From the NCBI GenBank assembly GCA_020284085.1, contig JACEVL010000100.1, positions 1,070,001 through 1,134,000 of the forward strand: a stretch of 64,000 bases of DNA, written 5' to 3'. This document shows positions 1 to 40,800 of the stretch, in pieces. The notes under the pieces are model-generated. The model was not told where the DNA came from, did no database searches, and saw only the letters and a program-made list of their open reading frames with translations. Position 1 is the first letter of the stretch; the number at the start of each line of letters is the position of its first letter. The stretch comes from Aporrectodea caliginosa. Lineage: Eukaryota > Annelida > Clitellata > Crassiclitellata > Lumbricidae. Made by a program: the position numbers and the translations under genes.

Positions 1-981
1 TACCCTTCATTGAGTGCAATATTTGATGGTGTGTGGGGTGAGCAAAGAGCAGAGGTTGGTTGGCAGATTTAGACTCAATGGTTTATGAACCATAAGACAG
101 ATTTTAAACTGAATTCTTTGCTCTTTGGGCAGCCAGTGTAAGGAATGCAATATTGGTGTGATATATTGATGTTTAGGTTTTCATATGACTTGCCAGACAA
201 TGTTGAACCATTTGTAGTTTGATGTAATATTTGAACCATTTGTAATTTGATGTAATATTTGAACCATTTGTAGTCTGATATAATATTTGAACCATTTGTA
301 GTTTGTGCAAATCACTTTTAGTATTACCATTGAGAAGGCAGGAAACCAGAGCAGTTGCTAATGAGAATAAGACAGCTTGAGGCACGTGAGATCTGATTCT
401 ATAAATATCGGTATGTGAAAGTGAGCTAAGGTTGAAATATTATGCAATTTCCAAGGTCTGTAAGTGAAAGAGTATGCGGAAGTCATTTTATGATGGAAGG
501 AAACCTGAAACAGTAATTGCATTATGACCACACACAGTATATATGAGTCAGAACAGATACCGAAGAGTTAGACTGGGTTACAAAGAGATCATGTGTATGC
601 TATGACTCAAATGACGAGTTGGAATGGAGATGTGCCATTAGGTCAAGGGTAGACAGGAGATCAAAACATTGTTCAGAGTATCCAAGGGCATATTGAAGTC
701 TGCCATTATAACAGTTCAAAAGAAGAGATCAGGAATTCAGAGAGTGATTGGAATTCTCTGAAAATATGTTAGCAAGTGAATGAGAGGGAGAATGATAACA
801 TTGGCATCTTCCTGTAAACATTTGCATTGCTCCTTTTATCTAAACTGAAGTTACTTTTTAAGTTTTATGTTATATTGTTGATCCTGTGGACAGCCATGTT
901 TAGTGTTCACATAATTTTTGAGGGATTCATGAAATGCACTTTATAAAATTCTAGTTACTCGCATATAAACATACATTTATT
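1..981. other. intronic sequence, nothing recognised
   Basis: This is probably vinculin intron, because the first in-window exon starts at 2101 in phase 1. An imperfect tandem repeat of about 31 bp around TTTGAACCATTTGTA lies at 205-305. No coding exon or mobile-element end is evident. Confidence 0.5.
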
Positions 982-1119
982 GACGCTGAATCAGAGTTTC
1001 ACGCCGAAGCGCATGAGCAATTGCGAGTGAAGGGTCCCTGTGCGGTGGCTTGAGGTGGATTCGAACCAGCAACCCTCCGGCTGCAAGGCACCGAACATAC
1101 CCCTACACCACCGCGCCCC
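982..1119 (-). mobile_element. tRNA-derived SINE (family A), 3'-truncated
   Basis: Read on the minus strand from 1119, this starts with a tRNA-like head. A box A TGGTGTAGGGG and a box B GGTTCGAATCC are spaced as in a tRNA, followed by a tRNA-unrelated body with GCAATTGCTCATGCGCTT. The same head and body recur at 54165-54399. This copy stops soon after GCGTC, so the 3' tail is missing. It is not a functional tRNA: there is no convincing acceptor stem, and a body continues past the T arm. Confidence 0.75.
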
Positions 1120-2100
1120 ACTTATGCAGCATTGCAGCAGCTGAGGTCAGTTCTGATGCAATATGCACAACAAGTTTATTTCCAAGGAGAGCTGTCTTTG
1201 ATCTTTCGCTTGAACTGCAATTTCCTCAGGGCTCGGAGTTCTTAGGTTTTTCCTGATGTACTCAGCTAACTGTTCATCAAAAGCTGAGCACACCTACATT
1301 CACGGTTAAAGGAGTAGAGATAAGAAGTATACTGAAATAGAATAAAGAAGTTTGTTCCAATAGTGAGCATGAGGTGCTGGCTGTGGAGACTGTGCATGTG
1401 ACAGTGAACTGAAAAAAAGGGACAATGATAAAGAGAACTGCAATGAAAGAGTTGTATAATATTTTATTTTGAAAACAAGCAACAGCTCTTGTAAGAAACC
1501 AGATGGCTTTTTGGTGAGCATAATGAGACCGACTGGTACGTGAAAAATGCATGCAACTATCGCAGATAAAGCTTTATGTAGTGTAAAGAAGACAAGAAAT
1601 CTTCAGCATGTGAAGTGGTAAGCACAGCGTAATTGAAGGTGCCAGATCAATGTTAGTTGTGAACCTACATGTGTGTTAGATTTAAATTAGAAGAAAGAAA
1701 TGTATGCAATGGAGTTGCAGAATCAACAGAGCTAGGTATTTTAAACGAATGAGTGGTGATGGAGCGGAACAAGAGGCCAGTATGAATAGCTGAAGACGAA
1801 AAGCACAATACTTCCTTGAAAAATGATGAGCTTCAAATTTATATCTGCAGATTTATGAATTTAAGTTACCGGTATATTAAAAGCCTATTTAATCAGCAGA
1901 ATTTAAAACCGAAACAGCGAATCACCTTAATTCCAGTCTGTTTAAGTCATAAGCATAGAGAGGTATTAAACTTAAACAAAGACATAGTAAGACTTGGGAT
2001 TTGCTAGATTTGTAAAGTGTTCAGAAAGAATGTTTGGAATCATAAGCTGGTGATGGTGATGATGAGGTGACTTGTATGTTTGGATGTCTTTTGTCTGTAG
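1120..2100. other. intron, nothing recognised
   Basis: AT-rich sequence between the SINE and the first vinculin exon in the window. The short ORFs have no recognisable protein features. The acceptor is the TGTCTGTAG ending at 2100. Confidence 0.5.
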
Positions 2101-30599
<28,499 letters not shown>

Positions 30600-30957
30600 G
30601 CCCATGCGGCCCCATCGCGTGACCGCTGCCGGCCAATCAGTGGGGCACACATGGTTGTGTGTCGTTGCTGCAATTGGTGCATCCATTTCCGATTGGCCCA
30701 GTAAATTGTTTACGGCTGTTACCATGGTGGTGTGATCACTGCTGGCCAATCGGAAAAGGACATCCGGCAAGGTCATGTAGAGCTGCCAGCCAATGGGAGG
30801 GCTTGTTTTTTGTTACCTGTGGTGTTGGCGTCTTTAAACCAAGGTGCTGATGGTCGAGAAACCAAGTCCACTTGGTCTTTTTGGTCAAGATTTTTTATCA
30901 TTTTCTTTATCATGTCTCCAAGAGCGTTGGCACAGGTGTTTTAGGAGCTGTGAACAG

Positions 30958-31235
30958 TGCCGGCCTTAGAGTCAAATTATTTTCATTGCTAATTGTCACG
31001 AGGATTCTGGGATATAGAGGAAGTTAAAATTTTATAGCACTAATATATTTCTGAAACAAACAGAACCGTTTGTACCATATAACTTATTTTATTGACAAAA
31101 GATAATCTTGACTTAATCGAAACCATATTTTTATTAGGGTGTCTTGTTCGTGTTAATTTTCTTTGACATTTTCAGGCCCCTGAGATTGTGGGCCCTGTGC
31201 GACTACACGGTTCGCCACCCTAAGGCCGGCACCCC
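30958..31235. mobile_element. degenerate TIR element (hAT-like MITE remnant)
   Basis: GTGCCGGCCTTAGAG at the left end is inverted as CACCCTAAGGCCGGCAC at the right end. The sequence between them is non-coding. The ends resemble the CAGxGCCGGCCTTAG termini common in hAT elements. No clear target-site duplication remains, so it is an old copy. Confidence 0.55.
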
Positions 31236-34200
31236 TTTAAAAATGTGCAGCAGAGGTGATTTTTCCCACTTAACTTACTTTTTACCCTAACAGTAAAAAC
31301 TTTGTAGCCAGTATTTCTTGGGTTGAGATAAAGAAGGAAAGGGGAAAGGTAAGTCATCCAGTGAAGTATGATTAGATGACATGGAAAGGATGACTCAATG
31401 AACACTAAAAGCTGTTGTCAGGAATTTCAGCTACATAAGTCTTGATAATAAGAGAGTCTAAATTTTTAGGGACATGAGACAATCTTCCATTCTTGGCCCC
31501 TCCAAAGTTCTGCATCCGTCTGCTAGCAGTGCTGCCCACACTCTCAAAACTGTGCCGACGCCCTTGCGTGTTGCTATCCGTCTGGTTGTCTATAGAAGAA
31601 CTAGCAGTAGGCTTTTTGTTTGGACAGATAGTAATATCAGGATGGCCCGATTTTGTCAAATTTTATTTCGATGTTGTCGTTACTTAATGCTGTTTGTAGA
31701 GCAACAAATAAGGTATTTAATACATCCTGCAGTAGTCGGCATATTTTAATTTAGAGAATTAGCTTAGCTAATTTGGTTGAATTTATTTAACGATGCCTTT
31801 TTGCGAAGGATAATGACTTAATACTTCTACGGCACATTTATTTACGCAACGATAAGTGTGTATGTTGGCGTGCTGCAGTGCAAGGTGTGACCATCTTTTC
31901 AAATCAGCATTTACGCGAATGATATGAATCATACTGTAAGGTACACAGAATGTAATGTAATCAGAAATTTCTGTGGAAATATACGAAAGTGGCACTCCTA
32001 AACTGACAACAGTATGCAACAAAAAAGAGTCTGCAGCTGTCAACAGTTCTTCATTTGATTTCCTTTTGACCTGTTTAAGAATTAGTGAAGTTTCAAAACT
32101 TTGCTGTGCTGGTGGTCACTTTTGGTGGATATCAAAAACCTGAAAGTGTACTGCAAAATGAGATTTGTGAAATTAGATTTGTGAAATGATGGAATGGTAT
32201 CAGTGGCAGTTAAAGCTTGCATGTTCATCTTAGTTTGCAAGTGGCATGTAGATTTTTGTGGTTAGAACTATCAATGTTTGGACAGTAGTTTTCAGGTAGC
32301 AAGGAAGAAGTGATGGTATATCTGTGGATGCATGTCATAACTTTTGGTAATCTCATTAGTGAACTGCTTTGCTACATGTTGCAATTTTTGTCTTGAATGA
32401 GACACAATCCCTCATGCCTTCGTCATGGTGATGTTGAGTGGTGACACATAATCCCATAATCCACTGTCACCTCGCTGAGCCAGTGTCGCCTTTGCAAGTG
32501 CCTGTTTGGTAGTGGTTGTACTAAACAACAAACTATCGATTTTTCTGAGGAGCAAATCATTTGCTGTTATTTAATGTATTCAGAAGCTCATGTTTCTGCA
32601 AGTAATCGTCTGCCACATGATGTTTTAATTCAGATACATAGCGTGTGATTTGTAGTTGGAAGCATTAAGGGAAAGATTTCTTGGATGAACGGATGGTCAA
32701 GGAAAGATCCGTCATTATGGGGTTAGCAATGGGGAAGTTTGCTTTTCTCCCTGTAAATCACACCTTAGTGACCAATTGGTTGAATGCTGAAATGGTAAGA
32801 CAGTGTGCCAATTAAAGCCTACCTAAGAGGGTTGCTGTGTAGTGATCTTAATTAACAGACCACTGCGTAGATTAACTGTGTAATGCATTGTTAATTGCTC
32901 TGTCAGCAGTGCGCTGAATGCGGTGTTATATCTTGCAGTCTTGTCAACTGATGTATGGTTTTAAGGTAGACGTACGATAAAGCAATTACAAAAAGATTCG
33001 TTACACCAGCCACCAACATTCTGGCATTACATGTATTTTGGGATGCGCAGATGTTGTGTGCAGCGAAACTGTGGCCGATATTGCAGTGAACAAACACTCT
33101 GTGCATTATCACAAAGCCACTGCAGAAGTTTTCAGATTAGCATCAATGTTGATGGAATTGTCGTTCATTTTATTGTGCTTGTGCCAAATCCTTGCAGATG
33201 AGTGTGTTTGTGTTGCAATGCTAAACTTGAATGTCAGGATCTATGCAGATGAAGCAATCGTGCCTTTCTAGGGTTTCTTCAGCCAAGTACTTTCTACTGT
33301 AATATTACTTGATTCTTGTTCAATACAGTGAGATGTAGTCACTTCAAAACCGAGTATGTTCTGAGAGCTGGAAGCTCAGAGTTATACTTTGCAAATTGCT
33401 ATAAAACGTGTAGGTCATCATGATAAACCAGTATTTGGCACATGGAGCTGTTCACCAGCTCATCAGGGATTCAGACCTCGGTGTGAAATTGGCCATTAAA
33501 TTTCGTTGTCTCACCGTGCTAGCCATAGAGGTCATACTGTGCTTCAGCCAAAGCCTCAGAACAACAACTCCAGCAACCTTAGCTAAGTTGATACATTGAA
33601 CTTTTTATTACCTATCAATGCGTATTTATAAACATATTACAATTTGTAGTGCGTGAAACATATGATGCTTCATGTAATACTGTATCCTGCATTAGTTAAA
33701 TGCTTTATGGTGTTGACAGCGGTTTAAAGTGGGCATGTGCCAGGAGTAAAGTACAGCTCCTGTCACTGGTCTCCGATATGTTGATCCCTATCGTTATGCT
33801 AACACCCCATCGTTGGGTGTTTGCATCCAAATGGCCAAAAGACACTATTTTGCATTTATAAAATCTAAGTGTAATATATAAAATATAGTGTAAAATTATT
33901 ACACTATATACCCAAGCCAGAAGAATCAACCCCTTCCATGTAGATCTGGTAATTGTAAAGCACCCTTGACTACTCGTTACGTACGGTGTTATACTAATTG
34001 TTATTATATCCAATTACCTCTGCCAAATACCCTGGTGTAAGTCTCAGAAAGAGTGGCCAAAAATCTTCTCTCTTTTAACCCACTTTAACTACACTTCGTT
34101 TTTGGAGTTGTGTTTACATATTGGTGCACTTTACGCACAACATACTTTCATTTATTTGTTGGGCTGTATAATTTGATATCAATGATTTATTGACTTATTG

Positions 34201-37200
34201 AAATGTGTATGCTTAGGTAGTTCCTTCCCAGGTAAGAGGTCATCCGTAAAAGATGTCGGCAAACAATGACCTACTTTGAACCCTCTTTTACACATAAGAG
34301 GTGTTCGATTACTTGTTCTGTCTTATTTAAAAGCACCTTGTTTAACCAATTGCCCATCCAATATGCCTGCAACTGTTGAGACTTAGTAGCATGTGATACA
34401 TATTGTGACACCAGATCTTTGTCTGCTTCCAGCATAGTTCACTAATGATGATCCAGTGCAGTATAAACGGTCTGCTATCTAACTGAAGTTGGTGTGTCCC
34501 GTGGCCTTGTTTGAATGAGAGCTATACCCTATATATGTACCCATACTCTAACTCTAAAATGTGGTTTCTATTTCAAGTCATGTATTAGTTTTTTTTAATT
34601 TACCAAACATTAGTTCAATTTTGTTCTTAGATTGATAACATTTTGTCACAAATAGGTTAGACTCTGTCATGAATAGGTTAAAGTGTGTTATAGATTGATT
34701 ACATTTAACAGAAGAAAATTTGCCAAGAATGTTGAATTGCTATCAAATTTTTGTGCTTCAGACAAACTATCCATCTGTGAATTAATTAAAGGATTTAGGC
34801 AGATGATAAACCCGGAACTACCTTAGCATTCACATCACTGTTGGGAGATATTAGACATGTTAACTAGTTTAATACTACCATTTTTGAATTGGTGTGTATC
34901 TGAGGCATCAGTTAAAGCTTATGTAGAATTTTGTACGTTTTCTTCTAATCAAATTTGTAATAAATTATGATGATGTCATATTAAACTCAACGTACATGTA
35001 ATTGCTTAACTTTGATTTTCTAGACAAAATGCTGGATCCTACTTATATATGCTGTATCTATGACTCGAGTTCTGTTGCTTGGTTACCATATCGAGCTGTG
35101 CGTAGTACTGATCTACCTCTGCATCTCCTCTTTTATTTCTGTCAGATGTCCAAATCTTGCAGCTTATTCCAACACTTTAAAGAGTTCAACTAGCTCACCA
35201 TAGAAATAAGAAGGAAATTACAAATGGAGAGGCAGAATAAGCTTTCAATATAAATAGAATCCAGCAAGATAAAGCTACTGTGGAATGTGGACAATTAAGA
35301 ACTAAGTTGTATCAATACCCAAATGGTGAATTTAATAGAAGACAATGCACTCAAGCAGGAACAATGGACAGAACACTTTGAACAACTATAAAACCCTTAG
35401 AACTTTTGCACGAGGGGATAGTCCCTCCCATTCAGATTCTTCCGGCCGGATACTTCATTTCACTAAGGGATATAATTTTTAGGGGGAGAGACTCTATTTC
35501 GTGACAGCGGCACACTGCTTCTTTGAACTAGTCTAACTAGACACTGCATAACTGTGCCTTGGACTGTTAGAGTAATTTATTTATATCAAGACTAAACATT
35601 TAAAACTGCCACTGACTCACTGAGTCACTGACCAACTCCCAATCAAAGTACTACATTTGAACTTTGAAGGGAAGCACAAGGGACGACTGCTGGTTAGACA
35701 ATGGAAACAAGTCTGGGACTAAAAATGAAATAAGCACAAGATTTTACAAGTGAGTGAAAGGTATGGAGATCATTCAACTTCACCCATTGTCACAAAATAG
35801 CTGGCATCAGGAACTGATAACAATGTTATTGCTTACTATAATATTCAGTAGAAGGATTCAGTTAACAAAATGGAAAATAAAAGTTTCCACATATGCCATG
35901 TAACACTGCTCTGCTCATGCACTGGCTATACTCTGGGACACTAGGCACTAGCACCTTGCTGCTGGGCATGTTTCCTTATCTCTGGTGGCTAAACTGTAAT
36001 ATTGATACAAGCACAGTAAATGTCATTCCCTATTGGTGTCATTTCCTAATGGACTTTATTAAATTTCCCATGTCCTTGACTTGCTCACTTCATAGTCTAC
36101 CCAAAATAGTATTCTTTTGCCACAAGTAAACACCTGAAAAGTACAGTTCAGTTTGCCTTTTGTTACTCAGAAATGTACATGTATTTCATCAGTTATATTT
36201 TACACCACTTTTATATGTAAGTACTACTTTTTCAAAAAGTAACACACGTGTTCATAACGAATATGTCTACCTTCCCTATGTTAACACCACTGTAGATTTG
36301 TCTGAAATCATGTTTAAGTTTAGCATTTAAAAACTTCTAATCTGATGATACTCAAGGTATTCAACTCTGCATCGCTCTTTGCCACAGTTCTTTCAGCTAA
36401 TCTTGAACCAGTATTTTGTGGTATTTCCTCTTTTGATCACAATAAGTTTCAGCTAGCTGAGAACTGTTTCTATGGCTGTTATACGTTCTTCTTTATCAAA
36501 TGTATTAGATCACCTTCATGAACTTCATTAGGTCTCTGTTGAATGCCATATTAAGTTTAACATTTGTATGCCTTATCCAGGGCCCAGAATACCAGCCTTC
36601 CATTGTATCTAAATTCATTGTTAACTCCTCATGACCCTTCTAGTTTTGCAGTCTTGTTAGGCTTGCTGGCTGCTAGGTCATAGGTTCAAGACAATTATAG
36701 TATCACATGCATTCAGCTGCTGTGCTCATTGTATTTGAAATTGTCTACCATCATTTAAATCACTAGTCAAGACTCGCTATTTGGCTCTGCATGACTCCAT
36801 CTTGGTACCTGGCAAACGTACATCCACATTTGAGATTCAGACCTACTGACCAGACACATGTTTAAATAAATAAACATCAGTTGAATTTTTCATTTCACAG
36901 TTGATGTAAAGAATCCTGCAAACACCAGGACCATGTATCAGACCAGCTGAAACAGAACTGCGTAAACAACCTTGCAACCTCTTGACGGAACTCAAGCTTA
37001 CAACGCACTCGGTTGCAGCGCTAACTTAGAATGGTTCATTTGCCATACACTTATGTCGAATGAATGAATCTTGCATTTCATATAATTTTTGTCCAGCTGA
37101 AGTTCAAAATCAAACTCAGAAACAGCTTCAAGAAACAAAATCTCCAAACATGATGTCAGCTGTTTTCAATCAGAAAATAAGTTCACCGGAATATCATTAT

Positions 37201-37509
37201 CCTATTTCCATTGACTTCAGCATAATGGAACTCCTGTCAAAATAGAAATAAGCATAAAACATCATTAGCATTTACTGGTTCAGTTAACATTTTTACTGGA
37301 GCACTGGTTTTTGTGACTGCTGAGTAAAAGCATGGAATGAAAAGACAGAATTTTCTTAACCAGTAGTTTTTTGGTTGCAACATTTCTACATGACAACTAA
37401 CCAAAGGAAGAAGTTATACAAGAAAATTATTCAATTCTATTTTATTGAAACAAAGTTTTGGGTGAGACAAGGACTGTTGGTTCCATGTAATGTTCTTTAT
37501 CCTGCATTA

Positions 37510-37515
37510 TTTATT
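37510..37515 (-). terminator. candidate poly(A) signal of the TIN2-like gene
   Basis: AATAAA on the minus strand, about 145 bp downstream of the inferred stop codon at 37659-37657. A second AATAAA lies at 37446-37441. Confidence 0.45.
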
Positions 37516-37656
37516 TCTTTACTTCTGACGCATCAAGCGTATCTGGAGTAAAAATACACTAGGTAATTCATGTTGCAATTTGTATGGCAAAGAAGGCACT
37601 TCCCTCACTGACTCAGACCATATGGTAAACTCTTTCCCAATACATTTCATTCCAGT

Positions 37657-37831
37657 CTAATGGTCTTCCCCCATAATTCTTTTAAACGCAAATCCAATCC
37701 TGGCCGCATAACCCTGAGACGTATCCAGGATTAGACGTTGAAGATGGACATAATCATCTCTTCGGTAGCTCATTGGATCCAGGGCTGGCTTCAGGTATGG
37801 ACGGAACAGGCAGTTGCCATGAGTGCCATAA
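37657..37831 (-). CDS. TINF2: TIN2-like exon 9 (C-terminus and stop)
   Basis: Follows the minus-strand acceptor TCCTTCAG. It encodes YGTHGNCLFRPYLKPALDPM, then YRRDDYVHLQRLILDTSQGY, ending FKRIMGEDH and TAG at 37659-37657. The exon needs two bases from an upstream exon to complete its first codon. No function is recognised in this C-terminal block. Confidence 0.6.
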
Positions 37832-40800
37832 CTGAAGGACACCATTTTCACAAAAACTGTGTTTCATGTTTCATGTTTTCAAACCTTTTTTGCAAGAGTT
37901 GATTAGTATGAAGGCAGGATTTACAGTACTTTGTGTGGCTTAATTGAAAAGTAAAAAAATATTTAAATTAGGTAAAGTTGGGATGCCAAAATGTATACTT
38001 TGCCTGGAGCGACATTGAGGCTAAAACCGGTCTTGACTGGATCTGTACATGACCAGTTTGAAGCAGCAGAGTGACTGTGTTGTGTGTAACAACTCTAAAG
38101 AAGTTATTCAATTCACACTTGTCTCGTGCTTCCGATTCCGATTTACCAACCAAGTGTATGTAACAAATATAAAGCAGAGGTGTCAACCTTTTTAATGGCA
38201 GGCAAGTGGCAATAATTTCCAACAAGTGGCAGGCCAGGATGTCAAAGGCCCCTGAGGAAAATAAAGGTAAGGGTGTGGAAGGGGCTCAGTGAGTTCGTCC
38301 CCAGAAAAGTTTTTCAAACTATATCCTAAACGGTGCGTTTTTTAGCATATAAACAGTCAAATTAGGCTTATAGAACATCTTAATTTTGATCTTCATTCTC
38401 GGTCACGAACATCACATAAAACTCGTTAAGCCGTAAGCCTACGGTCAATGTATTCAAGTTTCTAGGTATTGTACACAGAGAACTCAAATTTATCTTTTTC
38501 TGATATTTAAAACAAGTCAGTGTCAAATAGACTCGCAAGAACAAAATTAATTAAGCTGTGTAGTCGTTAAGCAAGGCTGCGCTAGCCAAAAAAATCATCG
38601 GTGGGCCAGAAATGGCCTGCGGGCCAGCTTTTTGACACCTCTGATATAAAGCATATTAATAGAGAATTACTAGTATTAATAAAAACAATTAGGAAATATG
38701 ACTGTCTAGTGATTCCAATTGTCCATTATACATTCCCAAATCTGCCACTAGTTACAGCTTATCTTGCCATGCTCTTTGAACAATAAATTTTAGCTTACAG
38801 AGTTCTGGTATAATTTGACGACACAAGGGCGCAATGATGAATGCACATACTGCTCTAGCGGTGGTAAAGAAACCATTGGCAAAACATCTCGTACAACCAG
38901 ATCAAACTAAAATACAACATAAGTATTATGACCATTTATATCTTTCAGGTATAAAACTGTTGCCATGAAACTGGTATCAGTAATTAAGTAAAGCTAACAC
39001 ATTACTGTTCTTGTGTAAAATGCTAATAGTTTTACTTGTAATGAAGTACTAAAATTGGAAATACTTTTACTTGAAACGAAGCAATATTTGACCAATTTTG
39101 TAGTACTTTTAAATGGTTACAAGTGATGCCAAGCTTTACATTACTAGTTGCTTTTAAGCATTAGATTCAGACGAAGGCCATATACAGTAGTAGTACTTTT
39201 TCTGCTGCTAGATCAAAAGAATGATTATCCGCACATAGGGAATGAACGTCGTGTAACAAGCAAAGCTGATATTAGTATCTTTACAGCAGAGTGCCATCGA
39301 CTAATTACTGCACCCAGCACAGATTCTAATTCATTCATTCAGGGATTTATATAGCACCTCTTGAAGACAACTACTCAAAGGTGCTTCCCACTCCAGCACG
39401 GTCAAACACAACAGTTTTCAAACAATTGTAGAATGTGTCAGAAAGCGATCTAGGAAGCAGGCACAGTTCGAGAGGGAGGCCATTCCACACCACCGGGCCC
39501 ACCACTGTACACTTGAATTTCCAGTGTATACTTGTACAGTAATTGTACAGTGTGGACATGCTAAAGTGCTACCAGATAACACATTCCGCTTAATGCGAAG
39601 CTATTAACTTAACACACTGTATTGGTCAACATGCCAGGTGGACAGAAGATCAGATGGACTGGTCGGACAGTGGTATTGAAGGTCAGACGGAACGGACAGT
39701 TAGACAGAGTGGCCGTATTGTTTTAGACAACAGGTTATTTCTGCATTAGTCCATTTCACACGATGTCCGGTTTACGCACCGTGTCCAACAGGTTATGTAG
39801 TATCATATCAAGAGAAAACTAATTGCCAATTATACTTAAAAGTACTGTATAAATACTTTCACTGATTCATTCACTCAATCATACATATACACATGAAATG
39901 TTTGTCAGAAGCAAGCATTTACCTTATCAAAAGAGTATGAACTTGGAATGATTTCCTCTTGGGCTGTAGCATATGACTGCAAGTCCTCTGAATCTGTTAC
40001 ATAGCTCTGGTCATCCACAACTTCCTCCTCCCCTTCAACTGTCGCCATGTACGAACTTCTCATGCCTCGCTCATGAAGAGGTGTGTCTGGTATTGCGTCT
40101 TCTCTCAAAGGTGATCCGGAGGAACGAACTTCCTGGAAAACAAATCACAAAACCCTTGCCTTGTAAAACTAGAAGTTTTGGCTTTTGTAAAACTGGAAGC
40201 TTTTATCTGTAGGGCTGTTAACGATTAAATTTTTTTTAATAGTTAACTATTCAAGAATTAACGATTATTAATAGTTAACTTGTGATTACATGTATTCTCC
40301 AATAAGTAATGACAGATACAAAATTAACATTATTAGTTTTTTATCTCTTAATGGCATTATTAATATTTATTGCTAGTTAGTAGTTATTGTTAACTTGGTA
40401 GTGTAGGTATTTGCTCATAAAATTATTAGTAGTCTTGTTTAGGTTTTTCAGTTCAAATGTCTTCCTTCAACCAATTACGTAAACAAACCAGCATGTTAAA
40501 ACTGATAGGTTCTAGCGAGCAACGTGTTTTTTGACAATATAACAAGTGGTCAAGCAGTCTTCGATTAATCGCTAAAAACTACGGTAATTTAATCGTTAAA
40601 GAACAGCCTGCAGTAAGTTGCTGTTAAAATATCCCTGTTATTAACTAACGACTAATTGATTAATTAATCGCTAACTTCCGTAGCCCTACTTATTTCCTAA
40701 ATTTATATAGCACCAAAAGATGAATGAAACTCAAATGCTGAACAGCCAATATACCCGATACTAATAGACATATTGGAATACCATGATACTCCGTTCATAA

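Larger units (their letters stand above)
30600..37656. other. intergenic region between convergent vinculin and TIN2-like genes
   Basis: About 7 kb with no supported gene. The vinculin 3' UTR must start here, but no canonical AATAAA followed by a GT-rich element was identified near the stop. A degenerate TIR element lies at 30958-31235. ORFs up to 113 codons on both strands show no domain or motif. The minus-strand ORF at 30435-30776 is the antisense shadow of the last vinculin exon. Confidence 0.6.

Noticed and set aside
33038..33271. 77-codon plus-strand ORF with a hydrophobic segment in the intergenic region
   Set aside because: No recognisable family, splice context or promoter. Length is within chance for AT-rich DNA.
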